Source: Prorocentrum cordatum (lineage: Eukaryota > Sar > Dinophyceae > Prorocentrales > Prorocentraceae). Taken from it: a DNA stretch of 60,000 bases. The stretch covers positions 373,698 to 433,697 of the forward strand of contig CAUYUJ010003058.1 of the NCBI GenBank assembly GCA_963575745.1. The letters run 5' to 3'. Position 1 is the stretch's first letter. The number at the start of each line of letters is the position of its first letter. The notes below the pieces were generated by a model. It saw nothing but the letters and a program-made list of their open reading frames with translations, did not search any database and was not told the origin of the DNA. A program made the position numbers and the translations under genes. This document shows, piece after piece, positions 1 to 13,735 of the stretch.

Positions 1-64
1 ACGATTACTTCTACCACGACTACTCTTACTACTACTGCTACCACTTCTACTACTACTACTACTA

Positions 65-108
<44 letters not shown>

Positions 109-232
109 GCTACGACTACTTTTACTACTACTACTATTACTTCTTCTACTACTACTACTAACTACTACTACTACTACTACTACTACTACGACTACGACTA
201 CGACTACTACTACTACTACTACTACTACGACG

Positions 233-279
<47 letters not shown>

Positions 280-425
280 GACTACTACTACTACTACTAC
301 GACTACTACTACTACTACTACTAGTACTAAAACTACTCTCACTACTACTACTACTACCACTACTACTGCTACTACTACTACTACTGCTAGTACTATTACT
401 ACTACTACTACTACTACTACTACAG

Positions 426-485
<60 letters not shown>

Positions 486-690
486 GTACTACTATTGCTA
501 CTCTTATGACGACGACGACGACGATGACGATGACAACGACGACGACAACGGCGATGACGATGACGACGGCATCAACGGCGACGACTGCTGCTGCTATTCC
601 TAGCACTACTACGGCCACAACCGCTACGTGCACGAATGGCACGTCTACTGGTATTTTCATTATGACTACTACTGTTACTACGATTATTCC
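1..690. repeat. TAC/ACT trinucleotide satellite
   Basis: Almost pure (TAC)n to about position 500, decaying into GAC/ACG triplets to about 690. All long open frames here are poly-Thr, poly-Tyr or poly-Leu artefacts of the triplet. It belongs to the same array family as 3162-6073 and 8615-11010. Confidence 0.95.
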
Positions 691-1600
691 CTTCCTTCGT
701 TACTCAAGAAGCTTGCACTCCGCCGATCCCCAGAGCAGGCATGAAGTCAACGGGTGAGGCCTTTTGGATTTTTCAGGGGACTATTTTGGAGCGTCTTTGG
801 GGGCTCTTATTGGCCTTCTCGGGCCTATTGGGAGTTTCTTGGGCGCCTGCTGGCGGTCTCGGAGGTCCTCTTTGGGTGGAGGGATCGACATGGGGCCTCT
901 CTGTGGTCTCTCTGGGGGCCCTCTTGGGCCCCTCTAGGCATCTCTAGGCCCTCTCTGTGGCCGCTCTCTCGACATGGTCAATTCGAGTTGCCTCTCTGTG
1001 GCTCCTCTTGGGGCCCTGCTGGGGCTTTCTTGGGCCATCTTGGGCACCTCTTGGGCCGTCTTGAGATCCTCTTCGGTCGTGTTGGGGCCCTCTTAGGGAC
1101 TTCTGGGGTTGTCTTGGAGCGATCAATTTGGCCTCTGGAGGCGTCTGCCGCTGATGAAACAAAGCATGCGAATATGTTCAATGTATACGGTTGCTCATGG
1201 ATTCGAACGATTATCGTTTCTTGAGGCTTTGGTCGTCTTGGAGCCCTTTTGGGGCGTCTTTGAGGCCTCTCCGGTAGTGAGGCTATCATGGTCTTCTTCG
1301 AGGACTCCGGTGCGTGTTGGAACCCTGCTTGGGCGAGCGCAGATTGAGTCTTAGGTATCTCGGAGGCCAAACAAGTAGAAATGGAGCCGCCAGGGGCCCC
1401 GGGGGAGCGTTGGTGAGCTCGGGCCACCTCCCCCTGGGCCCCTCGCCGGGCCCGCCCCGGAGCTTTTTTTCCCAACCATCCTGTGGTGTTGGATCCTCGT
1501 GTTGAAGAGACAGCGCCCCGCGTCTCCTTCTCTCTTCTCCTCCTCTACGTCCTTCCTTCTCCCCCTCCTTGCCTCTGCCCGCCGCGAGTGTTTCTGTTTC
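691..1600. other. spacer with degenerate CTCTTGGGG-type repeats
   Basis: Positions 760-1130 are built from short variants of CTCTTGGGGCC, the same core that forms the higher-order repeats at 58020-59035 and, inverted, at 31420-32930. From 1130 to 1600 the sequence is mixed and GC-rich, with pyrimidine runs near 1530-1580. Open frames on both strands show no recognisable domain, so I call no gene. Confidence 0.55.
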
Positions 1601-1604
1601 GGCA

Positions 1605-3161
1605 CACCCAGTACAGCGCTTCGTGGCCCCAAAGGGAGCTCCACCGAAGGCCCCAGTGTCAGGGCCCGCATGCCGCCACCTCGCCATTTCAGCACACCCC
1701 TCACATGTTTCATAGCCCCGTAGGGAGCTCCACCGAAGGCCCCAGTGCAAGGGCCCGCATGCTGATACCTCGCACGCACCCCTCACACGTTTCGTGGCCA
1801 CACTGGGAGCTCCACCGAAGGCCCCAGTGCCAGGGCCCGCATGCCGCCCTCCTCGCCATGTCGGCACACCCCTCACACGTTTCGTAGCCCCGATTTCCAC
1901 ACACCCCTCACAGGTTTCGTGGCCCGCATGCCGCCCTCCTCGCCATGTCGGCACACCCCTCACACGGGCCGTGGCCCAATAGGGAGCTCCATCGACGGCC
2001 CCAGTGCCAGGGCCCGCATACCGCCACCTCGTCATTTCGGCCTGTAAGGAGCTCCACCGAAGGCCCCAGAGCCAGGGCCCGCGTGCCGCCACCTCGCCAT
2101 TTCGGCACACCCCGCACAATTTGTGTAACCCCGTAGGGAGCTCCACCGAAGGCCCCAGTGCCAGGGCCCGCATGCCGCCACCTCGCCATTTCGACTAACC
2201 CTCACACGGGCCGTAGCCCCATAGGGAGCTCCACCGAAGGCCCCAGTGCCAGGGCCCGCATGCCGCCACCTCGCCATTTCGGCACACCCCTCACACGGGC
2301 CGTAACCCCAAAGAGAGCTCCACCGAAGGCCCCACTGCCAGGGCCCGCATGCAGCCACCTCGCCATTTCGGCACACCCCTCACACGGGCCGTAGCCCCAT
2401 AGGAAGCTCCACCGAAGGCACTGGGCCCGCATGCCGCCACCTCGCCATTTCGGCACACCCCTCACACGGACCGTAGCCCCAAAGGGAGCTCCACCGAAGG
2501 CCCCCAGTGTCAGGGCCCGCATGCCGCCACCTCGCCATTTCGGCACACCCCTCACACGTTTCGTAGTCCTCTAGGGATATCCACCGAAGGCCCCAGTGCC
2601 AGGGCCCGCATGCCGCCACCTCGCCATTTCGGCACACCCCTCACACGTTTCGTAGTCCTGTAGGGAGCTCCACCGAAGGCCCCAGTGCCAGGACCCGCAT
2701 GCCGCCACCTCGCCATTTCGGCACACCCCTCACACGTATCGTAGTCCTGTAGGGAGCTCCACCGAAGGCCCCAGTGCCAGGGCCCGCATGCAGCCACCTC
2801 GCCAGTTCGGCAAACACATCACACGGGCGTAGCCCCACAGGGAGCTCCACCGAAGGCCCCAGTGCCAGGGCCCGCATGCCGCCACCTCGCCATGTCGGCA
2901 CACCGCTCACACGTTTCGTGGCCCCAAAGGGAGCTCCACCGAAGGCCCCAGTGCCAGGGCCCGCATGCCGCCACCTCGCCATTTCTGCACACCCCTCACA
3001 CGTTTCGTAGTCCTGCAGGGAGCTTCACCGAAGGCCCCACTGCTAGGGCCCGCATGCCGCCACCTCGCCATGTCGCACACCCCTCACACGTTTCGTAGTC
3101 CTGTAGGGAGCTTCACCGAAGGACCCAGTGCCAGGGCCCGCATGCCGCCACCTCGCCATTT
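1605..3161. repeat. 89-bp minisatellite array
   Basis: A tandem array of roughly 17 units with an 88-89 bp period. The start of GGGAGCTCCACCGAAGG recurs at 1634, 1723, 2663, 2752, 2840 and 2929. Units share the core CCCCAGTGCCAGGGCCCGCA and a variable end (CACACGTTTCGTAG or CACACGGGCCGTAG). Some units between 1800 and 2050 are shortened. Because 89 is not a multiple of three, every frame cycles through the unit, which creates many false ORFs. The array stops abruptly inside a unit at 3161, where the TAC array begins. Confidence 0.95.
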
Positions 3162-3420
3162 ACCATTACTGCTACCAGTACGGCTAGTAGTAGCAGTAGT
3201 AGCAGTAGTAGTAGTAGTAGTAGTAGTACTACTACTACTACTACTACTACTACGACTACGACTAGTCTTACGAATACCACCCATAGTATTACTACTCGCA
3301 TTAGAAGTATTAACCTGTGTAATACTATCTCGATCACATCTATTACAAATGCTACGGTTACCACTACCAGTATCACTACAAGTATCACTGCTACCACGAC
3401 TACTACGAGTACTAGTGCGT

Positions 3421-3474
<54 letters not shown>

Positions 3475-3514
3475 CTCCCAGTGCGACTGCTAGTATCATT
3501 TTTTATTACTACTC

Positions 3515-3556
<42 letters not shown>

Positions 3557-3673
3557 CTGCTACTACTACTACTACTACTACCACTGCCACTACTACTACT
3601 GCTACTACTACTACTACTACTACCACTGCTACTACTACTACTACTACTACTACGACTACTACCACTACTGCTG

Positions 3674-3704
<31 letters not shown>

Positions 3705-4135
3705 CACTACACATACGGCTGCTACTACCACTGTTATTATTTTCAGTACCACCACTACGGCTACTTTGACTAATACTATTACTGCTACCGCTACTGCGAC
3801 TGCTGCCACTACTACTACGACTACTACCACTGGCTACTGCGACTACCGCCACGATCACTCTGGCTACTACTTTGGTTATTACCATCATTTCTACCACCAC
3901 GATCACGACTGCGACTAACACTACTTCTTCGACTACCACTACGTCTGTTTCCTCTGCTGCTGCTTCTACGACTATTGTTAATACGATTACTATTGGTATT
4001 CTTTCCACTACTACTCCTACTGCCACTACGGTTACGACTACAGCTTTTGCTTGTCACTAGTATTGCGTCGACTACTACTAGTACTACTACTGCTACTACT
4101 GCTACTACTACTACTGTTACTACTATTGCTGTCAG

Positions 4136-4173
<38 letters not shown>

Positions 4174-4983
4174 TCTTATTTAATGCCTGCCGCTATTACT
4201 GCTCTACCCTGGTATTCCTATTAATTTCACTCTCGCTATCACGACCCCTATTATGTCTACGACTATTACTATTAGGAATACAACAGTACCATCTGCTACG
4301 ACGGCGGCTGCTAGTATGAACGGTACTACTACGACTACGGCTTTCCCCTCCAACGGCATCTTATTATGATTTGTAGTTTGCACTACTACGGCCACGACGG
4401 CAGTTAGAAGTCGTACTGGTTCGACGGGTGGTACTACTATTGGTAGGACTACACCTATGACGGCGACGACTATTACTACTACTACTACTACTACTATTAT
4501 TACTACTACTATTACTACCACTACTACTACTACTTTTACGACGACGGCTACTACTACGACGACTACTACTACGAATACGACTACCACTCGTAAGTTTGCA
4601 CGATTTCTAGGAGTAAAATTACTACAGCTACTACTACGATTACTACTACTATTAGTAGTAGCCTTATTTTTAGTATTACTATTCGTATTGCGACTAGAAT
4701 TATTCAAAGTACGATTGCTAGCATTATTCGTGTTATTAGTATGATTTTGTCGTACAGCTACTACGACTACTGCTACAAATATGAATATTCGCTCTGCCAC
4801 TACGTGAACTACGAGCACTATTACGACTACGAGTATCTCCTCTACTAATACTATTACCACTAGTCCGACAACTGTTTCTATTCTTGTTATTTTTGCTGGC
4901 AATATTAATACTATTTCTACTGCTACCAATATTGCTTTTACTACTACGACTACTGCTACAAACTTTAGTACGAGTGGTACTAT

Positions 4984-5028
<45 letters not shown>

Positions 5029-5054
5029 GACTACTACTACCACTACTACTACGG

Positions 5055-5085
<31 letters not shown>

Positions 5086-5155
5086 AACTACGGCTACGAC
5101 TACGACGACTACTACTACGATGTTATCACCACTAGTACGACTACTCCTACGAGTG

Positions 5156-5188
<33 letters not shown>

Positions 5189-5220
5189 TCACTACTACTA
5201 CTACTACTACTACGGCTACG

Positions 5221-5254
<34 letters not shown>

Positions 5255-5272
5255 TTACTACTACTACTACTA

Positions 5273-5312
<40 letters not shown>

Positions 5313-5853
5313 CTCCATTACAATTACGTTTACCACTAGTGGTAGTCGCCCCGCGAATGCTGGTCACCAGCGCCGCGACGTCGCCCTGCCGACGCGGCCC
5401 CAACAGCGCAGCATCAGAGCGCGCCAGCGCCGTTACGACACGCCGCTGTCTTTCTTCAGTGGAGGTGAACCAGAGCACGCCAGCGCCGTGACGACGCTAA
5501 GCCACTGTTGGTGGAGGAGAGAGAAAAAATGCGAGTAGTAGTAGAAGTAGTACTGGGAGTAGTAGGAGTAGTATTGTTATAAATATGACCATTACTATTA
5601 CTACTACTACTACTACCACTACTACTACTAAGACTACTACTGCTACTACTACTACTACTACTACTACTACTGCCACAAGTTCGACTGCAACTATCATTGC
5701 GGCTACTGCTACTACTACTACTACTACCCGTACGACGACTACTACTACTACGACTACTACAACGACGCACGACTGGCACAACCACTACTAGTACTCTCGC
5801 TACCACCACCACTACTAGTATGACTACGACGACCTACTACTACGACTACTAAT

Positions 5854-5894
<41 letters not shown>

Positions 5895-6073
5895 TACTAC
5901 TACTACTGCTGCTGCTGCTGCTACTTCTACTACAGCTGATACGATTTCAACTATCACCGGGATAACTGTTACTTCCACTACTGCTACGACTACCAGTACT
6001 AGTGCTACTACGACTCGTACTTCTGCCACTGCTACCACTACGCCACCTACTACTACGATTACTATTACTACTA
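3162..6073. repeat. TAC/AGT satellite block with an inserted spacer
   Basis: Long (TAC)n tracts with GAC/TGC variants. The repeat strand flips in places: (AGT)n meets (ACT)n at about 3228, making a large inverted repeat. A non-repetitive stretch at 5343-5530 contains two related copies of an AGC(G/A)CGCCAGCGCCGT unit. Open frames encode homopolymeric Val, Ser, Leu or Thr and are not genes. Confidence 0.93.
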
Positions 6074-6165
6074 GGAATGCCATGTTAAGGCCCAGTGAAG
6101 CGACCACCCCCCCCCCCTGTAAGTTTCGTTCAGTGCGTCGCCCGAGCGTCGCCCGTGCGCCGGCC
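6074..6165 (+). repeat. left terminal inverted repeat of the island
   Basis: It begins at the TAC boundary and contains GGCCCAGTGAAGCGACC, a run of 12-13 C and GTGCGTCGC...GTCGCCCGTGCGCCG. It pairs with the complement of 8485-8614 with small gaps, including a 3-base gap near the tip. Confidence 0.65.
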
Positions 6166-7119
6166 CTGGTTTGCGTCTCTGTCCCGAATCCCGGCCTCCC
6201 AGGGTGCGTGGGCGACATATGGCGCGACTTCGGAATTTCTCTGGCGATATATAGGTTTCCGACGCCGGTGCACCAGCAGCCATTTTGGCGGTCGCGGCGC
6301 ACTCCTAGTTCGACTGTCCACCAACGCGTTCTGTTCCCAATTCGGCGCAAGAGGATTTGCTGGTGCTCATTGTCGGGGGCGCCAACCGTTGCTGAGGACG
6401 AAGACGCCTCGCGTTGATTGGGGGCTGTGCGCGTCGCGCCACGGTGGGGGCGACGTCACGTCGCGCGACGCGGCGCCTTTTCGCCCCGTCGCATCGCGCC
6501 CCGCACCCCCATGTCGTTTCGCGCCAATCCTCCTGCCCCCCCCCTCTTCCTTTCTTTTCCCCTCGTCCAACGCGCTGCGCGTTTTGTCCCGTTTGCGAAA
6601 TTTGTATTCAGTTCTTTCGTGTCAGGCTGCCGTCCTGTCCGCCTCCCTACTCACCCCCCGTTGTCCTTCCACTCTCCTGGAACTTCTTCTCACCCTCCTC
6701 GCTCCCGCCGCCCCCCTTCGATCGCCTTCCATCGCTCCCGCCGCCGCTGCGCCGCCCCCGCGCGCCCCCTCCTCGCCCGTCCGCTCCCATTTCCGCCCGC
6801 CCTTCCCTCGCCTCACTTCCGCCCTCTTTCCCCCCCCCAATGCATCGGCGGGCGAGACGTCGCCAAATTGCTGCAGCGACGGACCGATGTTCAAAATCTG
6901 ACGGGGCGTGCGCTTGAAATGGATTAGTCCGCGCGCGCTGCATCTCCATGTCGTCTATTGGTCTCCTCGCGTTCGTTGTTCTCACGTGTGTGTCTCGCTA
7001 TTTCTACGATTGCCGCGCGCATCCCTTGATTGTTTCGCCAGCGGGCCGCGCAGTTCACATGCCGTCAGGAGCCCGCGGCGCCCTTCGAGCGATTCGCGCG
7101 CGACCTGCGCGCGACGCGC

Positions 7120-7375
7120 GAACGACCCGAGCGACGCCCGTGCGACGCCCGCGCGACGCACGCGCGACGCGCGCGCGACGCGCGCGCGACGCACCCCGAC
7201 CCGCGCGCGACGCACCCCTGCCAGCGCGCGACGCACGATCGACCCGCGCGACGCACGCGCGACGCGCGCGCGCGCGCGACGCACGCGCGACGCACGCGCG
7301 ACGCACGCGCGACGCACGCGCGACGCACGCGCGACGCACGCGCGACGCACGCGCGACGCATGCGCGACGCAGTCG
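7120..7375. repeat. 11-bp GACGCACGCGC satellite
   Basis: Tandem copies of GACGCACGCGC, clean between about 7275 and 7365 and degenerate upstream. Three units make 33 bp, so each frame gives an 11-residue Arg-rich repeat (ARRTRDARATH-like). This explains the long Arg-rich frames on both strands. It is extremely CpG-rich. Confidence 0.9.
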
Positions 7376-8484
7376 CGACTTTGCCCGCCCCTAGCATGTC
7401 TCCGAGCAGCAATGCGCAACGGCCGTCGGCCCGCCGTGCTTGCGCTGTTCACAAGTGGCGGCGGCTGCGTCCTCTATTGCGCCAGGAAGGGCGGTGCTTG
7501 CCCCTGTTAGTTCCCTTTGTCTTAGTCGTCGCCCCTCCTCTTTTGTCATTCCTCCTCCTTCGTCCTCTCTCCTGCCTCGTCTCCCTCTCTCCTCCCCTTC
7601 TCCTCCTCCATTCTGCCGGCCACCCTCTGTCTGTCCCTCCCCCCTGTTCTCTCGTCTTTGTTTTTTTCCCCTTGCCGCCCCGTGCCCCTCTTCATTTTCT
7701 GTTCTCCTTCGGCCCCCCTTCCACGGCCGCGGCGCGTCGCCGCGAGCGGCGCCCCCGCCCTCCGCTAACGGCCCCGCCGCCGGCGGTGGAAGAGGAAGAT
7801 TACGAGGAGAAAAGGAGGGGGGAGGGGCAGGGGCGCGAGGCGGGCGCGGCGGCAAGGGCGGCCCAGCAGGGGAATGGGGGGGAGGGGGGGGAGGACGGAG
7901 TGGGCGGGTGCTTCTGTAATGGTCATGTTGGTGATCATGGTCGTGGTCGCGTTCGTCGCCTTGGTCGCGTCGGCGGCGGTCGTGCCGCCGGTGGTGGGCG
8001 GGCTGGTGGTGGTCACGTCGGTGATCGTGCTGGTGTCGGTCGTTGTGGCGGTCGCGAGAAGCGTGGTGGTCGTGGTGGTGGTGATGGCGGTAATTGGTGT
8101 TGGTCGTTATCGTCGCGGTGGATGTGGTTGCGGTCGCATCCGTTTGTGGTGATCGTGGCGGCGGTAGTTTTGCGCTGGCGGCGGTTGCGGCGGTTGTGGC
8201 GGCGGCTGCGGGGACCTGCTGGCCTATCGCCGGGCTGCGTTCAGCAGCGTCGCTGCATGTGTAATGTTAGGGGATTTGCTGATCTGCCGAGGTCGCCCAG
8301 CGGCCGCCTTTTTCTCGCCAAGAGGGCCGCAGCGTGGGCGACTTTCTGTTTCCAGAAGGCAACCAGCCTTTTCAGCGGCTGTGGAGAGGGCGACGCGCGT
8401 GCGATCCGCCCCGTGGGCGTCCGCCGCGCTGGCGACGCACTCACCAAATTGCGCCCTTGCGAGGGCGACGTGCACGTTCGAGAG

Positions 8485-8614
8485 GACGGCTGGCCATTTC
8501 GGCGGCCGACGCACGGGCGGCGCACGGGCGACGAATGCGCGACGCACCTCCTGTCGCGAAGGGGGGGGGGTCAGCACGCCGGTCGCTTTACTGGGCCTCA
8601 ACAGAATGCCATTC
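8485..8614 (-). repeat. right terminal inverted repeat of the island
   Basis: Reverse-complement counterpart of 6074-6165. It contains GGTCGCTTTACTGGGCCTCA and a 10-base G run, and ends at AATGCCATT directly before the TAC array resumes. Confidence 0.65.
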
Positions 8615-8808
8615 TTATGGTTACCATTACTACTACGATTGTTAATGCTGTATTTCCAGTACCACTACCAGTATCACTATTACTGCAGATGGTATGGTTA
8701 CGACTGCCATTGCGATTTCTACGACTACTACTACTACTGCTACTGCTACTGTTGCCACTACTATTGTTATAACCACTACCACTACGCTTATTATTACTAT
8801 TATTATTA

Positions 8809-8852
<44 letters not shown>

Positions 8853-9359
8853 GTTACTACGACTACTCCTATTATGACTACTACTACTACTACTACTACT
8901 ACTATTTTTACCACTGCTACTACTACTACGGGTACGAATGCTACTACTCCTACGACGACTAATATTATTACTATTACTGCTACTACGACCATTACTACTA
9001 CTATTGCTACTACTACTACTACTACTACTACTGCTACTACTATTCCGATTGCGACTACTACTTTCACAATTTTTACGACTGCTACCTTTACTATTATATT
9101 TTTCCGCTGGCTGTGTTACTACAAGTTGTCTGCCTACCAGTATTACTGCTGATGTTTGTCTGCTGTTCTTGTTATTTCTCCCCCCGATTACGGCGACTGT
9201 TACTACTAGGGCGATCATTATTTAGAGCGATTCTTGTAAGACTACCACATGCTACGACGATTGCTAATAGTACGCGCAGTACTACCCCGACTACGGCTAT
9301 TACAACTTCAGCGACAAAGCCTTTCGATGTGTATGCATTCGTACTACGCCTACGACGGC

Positions 9360-9409
<50 letters not shown>

Positions 9410-9605
9410 CCACTACTTCTACGAGCGGTGCCAGTACTAGTCGTACTACCCCTACTACTATTACGAGTGCGGCTACTCATAGTAAACCCCAACGACAACA
9501 CCGACCATTATGAGTTCTACTACTGCCACTAATACTCTAATTTGTAGCACCCGTACTACAAGTCATCAGATTCCGGCTACGCTTGCTTTTTCTATCATTA
9601 CTACG

Positions 9606-9639
<34 letters not shown>

Positions 9640-9719
9640 CGAGTACGACTACCCTGGCGACTATTATTATTACCGGTATTATTTCTAGTACTACTACTAC
9701 TACTACTACTACTACTACG

Positions 9720-9764
<45 letters not shown>

Positions 9765-10303
9765 GCGACGACCACTGCAAGTACGACGGCCCATACGACG
9801 ACGACGACTACTACTACCATTGTTTTTGATTACCGTTTCCACTATTATTTGTTGTGTTGCTGCGACTACTACTACGATTAGGACGACGAGGGCTACTACT
9901 ACTTTTTCTTATTACTACTACTACGACAACCACTACTACCACAACTATCACTACGCCTATTATCCTTACTAGTATGATTACTACTACTACTACTACTACG
10001 ACCAAGGTTTCTGTCACGACTAGTATTACCACGACGACGAGTACTGCTACCGCGACTATTACTACTTCTATTACTGCGACAGCTAGCATTGCTACTCCTA
10101 TTGGTGACATCATTACTACTACTCGGACTATTATTATTACAACACTTAGTTGTATTCGCACTACCACTACGACAGCTACTCGTGTTAGTTCGAGTATTAT
10201 TGCCAATGCCACTACTTCTAGTACCACTAGTACTACAAATATTTCCAATGCTATTTCTTCTAGTTTCAATACGGTTACCACCACTACTATTACTATTACT
10301 ACG

Positions 10304-10335
<32 letters not shown>

Positions 10336-10500
10336 GACCCACTAGTTCAATTATTATTTCTACTACTGCCCGTACTGCTACGCCTTATTATTTCCACGGC
10401 CACTACTACGACTACTTCTACCACTACTACTAGTAAATTTTTCCATTGCTACTACTACTACTTTTACTACGACGGCTACTACTACTGTGACTACTACTAC

Positions 10501-10565
<65 letters not shown>

Positions 10566-10947
10566 ATACTACTTCTGCCAGTAGTAATGCTACTATTACG
10601 ACTACGACTACGATATCTCAATATTACCACTACCACTCGTACTACTGGTACTACAAGTGATCTTACCACGACTACGACTACAATTACAAGTGTTTCTAAT
10701 ACTATTTCTACGTCGACGACTACTGCTACTACGACTACTGCTGCTACTACTGCTACTACCATTGCTACGGCCACGACCACTACGATAGCACGACCACTTC
10801 CATCACCATTACCACTACACTTTTAAATATGGCCGCTACGACGACTACCAGTGTCTTCGCTACGACCACCACTTCGGACAGTAATGCAACGGCTATGACT
10901 ACTGTGCAAGTACTACTACTACTACTACTACTACGACTACGACTACG

Positions 10948-11000
<53 letters not shown>

Positions 11001-11010
11001 CATTCCAGGT
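8615..11010. repeat. TAC/AGT satellite block
   Basis: Continuation of the TAC array family, with AGT-strand segments (for example 9360-9411) and degenerate stretches around 9100-9350 and 9850-10300. Only homopolymeric frames are present. Confidence 0.93.
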
Positions 11011-11760
11011 ACAACAACATGAAGCACAATTGTTTTCACTAGCGTTTCTGTTACTGCTACGGTGGCTGCTGATGGGGTGCAGTCGTTGCAGACACCTCTC
11101 CAGCGCCTCCTGCCGCACAGACAACGGGCGGGGCACGTTGAGGGCGCAGCTGCGCGCCGAGATTTCGCATTTGCGGCGAATTATGTGCGAGCGTTTCGGA
11201 ATCGGGCCAAAGCAGGTCAGGCACCCTGGCCAGCTGCATTGGCCAGCACAGCGGCCCATGCACGAAGAAAACAACTTTTACGGGAAATGCGATGCGAACT
11301 GATAACAACTTGCGAGAGGCAAAGCCAGGGCCAAGCAAAGGCTGACGGCTGGCCAGCGCGTTGGAGGCGCAAGGCCCCGGTAATTTTTGACTCTGTGCCT
11401 GATTGGGAGGGCGCGACGCTGGATCTCCCCAGGGGGGGCTGTTGGGGACCCCTCCCCCCCCCCCTTTCCCCGATCCGTCGTCGGGGACCCCCCCGCTTTC
11501 CCAGTCCGTCGTCGGGGGAACTTCCCTTTTCCCCCCTTTCCCGGTCCGTCGTCGGGGAACCCCCCTCCCCACCCCTTTTCAAAAGGGGAGGGGGGGGGTC
11601 CGTGCCCCTCCCCCTCTCTCCCCCCCACTTGGCCGCCAAATTCGACCCCCCCCCCCTTTCGCAACGGCGCCCCTTGGCTCCAGAACCCGACCCCTACCAC
11701 CCCTAACAGTGCCACCCCGACCACCTGCAACCCGAACCCCAAACCTGAATCTTAGCCCCA
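11011..11760. other. unassigned spacer with C/G-rich tandem units
   Basis: 11011-11400 is complex sequence with no frame I can assign. 11400-11700 is rich in C and G runs. CCGTCGTCGGGG recurs at about 11475, 11506 and 11546, a 31-40 bp loose tandem repeat. No gene is called. Confidence 0.6.
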
Positions 11761-13200
11761 AGCAGTATTCAGTACTCATGATTCATTATTCACTACCCAC
11801 TTCCAACTACTTGTTACTTACGATCACTTCTCACCACTTACTGCTACCTACTCACGACCCATTAATCATTACTCACTACCCACCAAGCACTACTCACTAG
11901 TCACAACTCACTACTCCCAACCCACTACTCACTACACATTATTCACAACCCACTACTCAATAGTCAATACTCACTAAACACTACTCACTACCCACTACTC
12001 GCTACTCACTACTCACTGGTCACTTCCCTCTAACCATTTTCCACGACTCACGACTGAATACTCACAATTCACTACCCGCTACTCCCTACTTCCTACAAAG
12101 TACTCACTGCTCATTATTCATTACTCGCTACTCCTCATTCGCTACCCGATACGCAATATCCACCACCCACTCCCCACGTCTCATTACTCACTACTTCCTA
12201 CTCCCTACTCACTAGGCACCAGTCACTAGTCACAAGTTACTACTCACTACTCAGTACTCATTACTCGCTACTCACGACTCACTACTCCCTACTCTCTACT
12301 CGCTACTCCCCACGCACTACCCACTTCTCATTACCCACTTCTCACTACTCACTACTCCCTACTCATTACCCACTACTCACATCTCACTACTCGCTACTCA
12401 CTACTCCCGACCCACTACCCACTTTCGACTACTCCCTCCTCGCTACCCACTACTCACAACGCCCTACTCGCTATTCACTATTCACTACGCGCTACTCCCT
12501 ACTCGGCACTCACTACCCACTACTCATTACTCACTGCGAACTACTCACTCCTCACGGCTCGCCATTGTCCACTCACCATTCACTGCCCGCTACTCACTAC
12601 CCACCACTCTCTACTCGCCACTAATTGCTCACTATGCACTACCCACTACTCACTACTCACTACTCACTACTTACCACCCACTATTCATTATCCACTACTC
12701 ACTACTCAGCACTCTCACTACTTACTATCAACTACTTTCTACTTACTACTCACTACTTACTAATCCCTTCGCGCTACTCACAACTCACGGCTGATTATCC
12801 AGTACCCATTCACTACTCACGACTCACTGCGCACTATCCACTATCAAATACCCACTATACATCACTCACTACTCAAAACATCCTACTCTTTACTCACTAT
12901 CCACCACCCAGTACCCACTATTACTTATTCACTTCTTGCTAGGCTCGACTCTCCTCTCCTTTCTCACTGCTCGCAGCTCACTACCACTGCTCAGAACTCA
13001 CTACTCACTCCTTACTACTCACTACCCACTACCAACTACTCACTACCCACTACTCACTACTCATTAACCATTACCCACTACTCACTACCCACAAGTCGTT
13101 ACTCGCTACTTCCTATTTCCTACGCGCCACTCACGACCTGCTATCTCCTACACCCTACTAGATGTTTCACTAGTCGCTACTCTCTACTCGCTGCTCCCTG
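11761..13200. repeat. degenerate CACTACT/CACTACC array
   Basis: About 1.4 kb of short CACTACT, CACTACC and ACTCACT units, degenerate but never interrupted by other sequence. The apparent ORF at 12625-12942 is only the translated repeat (His-Tyr-Ser-Leu-Leu-Thr). Confidence 0.9.
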
Positions 13201-13735
13201 CTCGCCACCCGTCCTCGTCCTCATCCTCCTCCCCATCCTCCCATTCTTCATCATCATCAGCAGCATCATCAACATCAGCGCCAGCGAAGCGTTAGCAGCA
13301 TCGTCAACATCATCGTCATCGTCGTCGCTGCCTCCCTCTCCTCCTCCTCCTCCTCCTCCTCCTCCTCCTCCTCCTCCTCCTCCTCCTCCTCCTCCTCCTC
13401 CTCCTCCCCCCCTCTCTATCCCCCTCCCCCCCCGTTTGGAAGCCTTCGTGAGGCCAGTCTGGGAGAGAATCGGAATATCCAGAAACCAGAAACCCGAAAG
13501 GTCCCGAGGCCGGACCCCCCCCCCCTTGCGGGAGAGGCCGGTTCGACCCCCCCCCCCCTCCTTTCCAGCGCCAAGAGGGGGGGGGTCGGACCCCCCCCCC
13601 GCCTCTTCAAGGGGAGGGGAGGGGAGGGTTCGGACCCTCCCCTCCCCCTTAAGGGGGGGAGGGGGGGGGTCGAAAATCCCCCCCCCTTGAAAGGGGCGGA
13701 GGGGGGGGTTCTGCGAGCACCCCCCCCTTTCAATG
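13201..13735. repeat. (TCC)n tract followed by C/G homopolymer DNA
   Basis: (TCC)n runs from about 13335 to 13407. It is followed by alternating long C and G runs, many of 8-12 bases, to 13735. Homopolymer lengths here are likely to be unreliable in any assembly. Confidence 0.85.

Larger units (their letters stand above)
6074..8614. mobile_element. TIR-flanked non-coding island in TAC satellite
   Basis: A 2.5-kb GC-rich island sits within TAC arrays on both sides. Its ends are inverted copies of each other. The left end reads AATGCCAT, then GTTAAGGCCCAGTGAAGCGACC, a C run and GTGCGTCGC; the complement of the right end reads AATGGCATTCTGTT, then GAGGCCCAGTAAAGCGACC, a C run and GTGCGTCGC. This looks like a class II or foldback-type element. 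The interior has an 11-bp satellite and pyrimidine-rich DNA. I see no transposase, so it would be non-autonomous. No target duplication can be judged, because the flanks are themselves TAC repeats. Confidence 0.6.

Noticed and set aside
7030-8772. 580-residue Arg-rich open frame
   Set aside because: It spans the 11-bp GACGCACGCGC satellite, C/T-rich DNA and the TAC boundary; there is no domain, and equally long Arg-rich frames exist on the other strand.
1-11010. Dozens of long poly-Thr, poly-Val, poly-Ser and poly-Leu ORFs
   Set aside because: They are translations of TAC/GTA and related triplet arrays, open in every frame on both strands.
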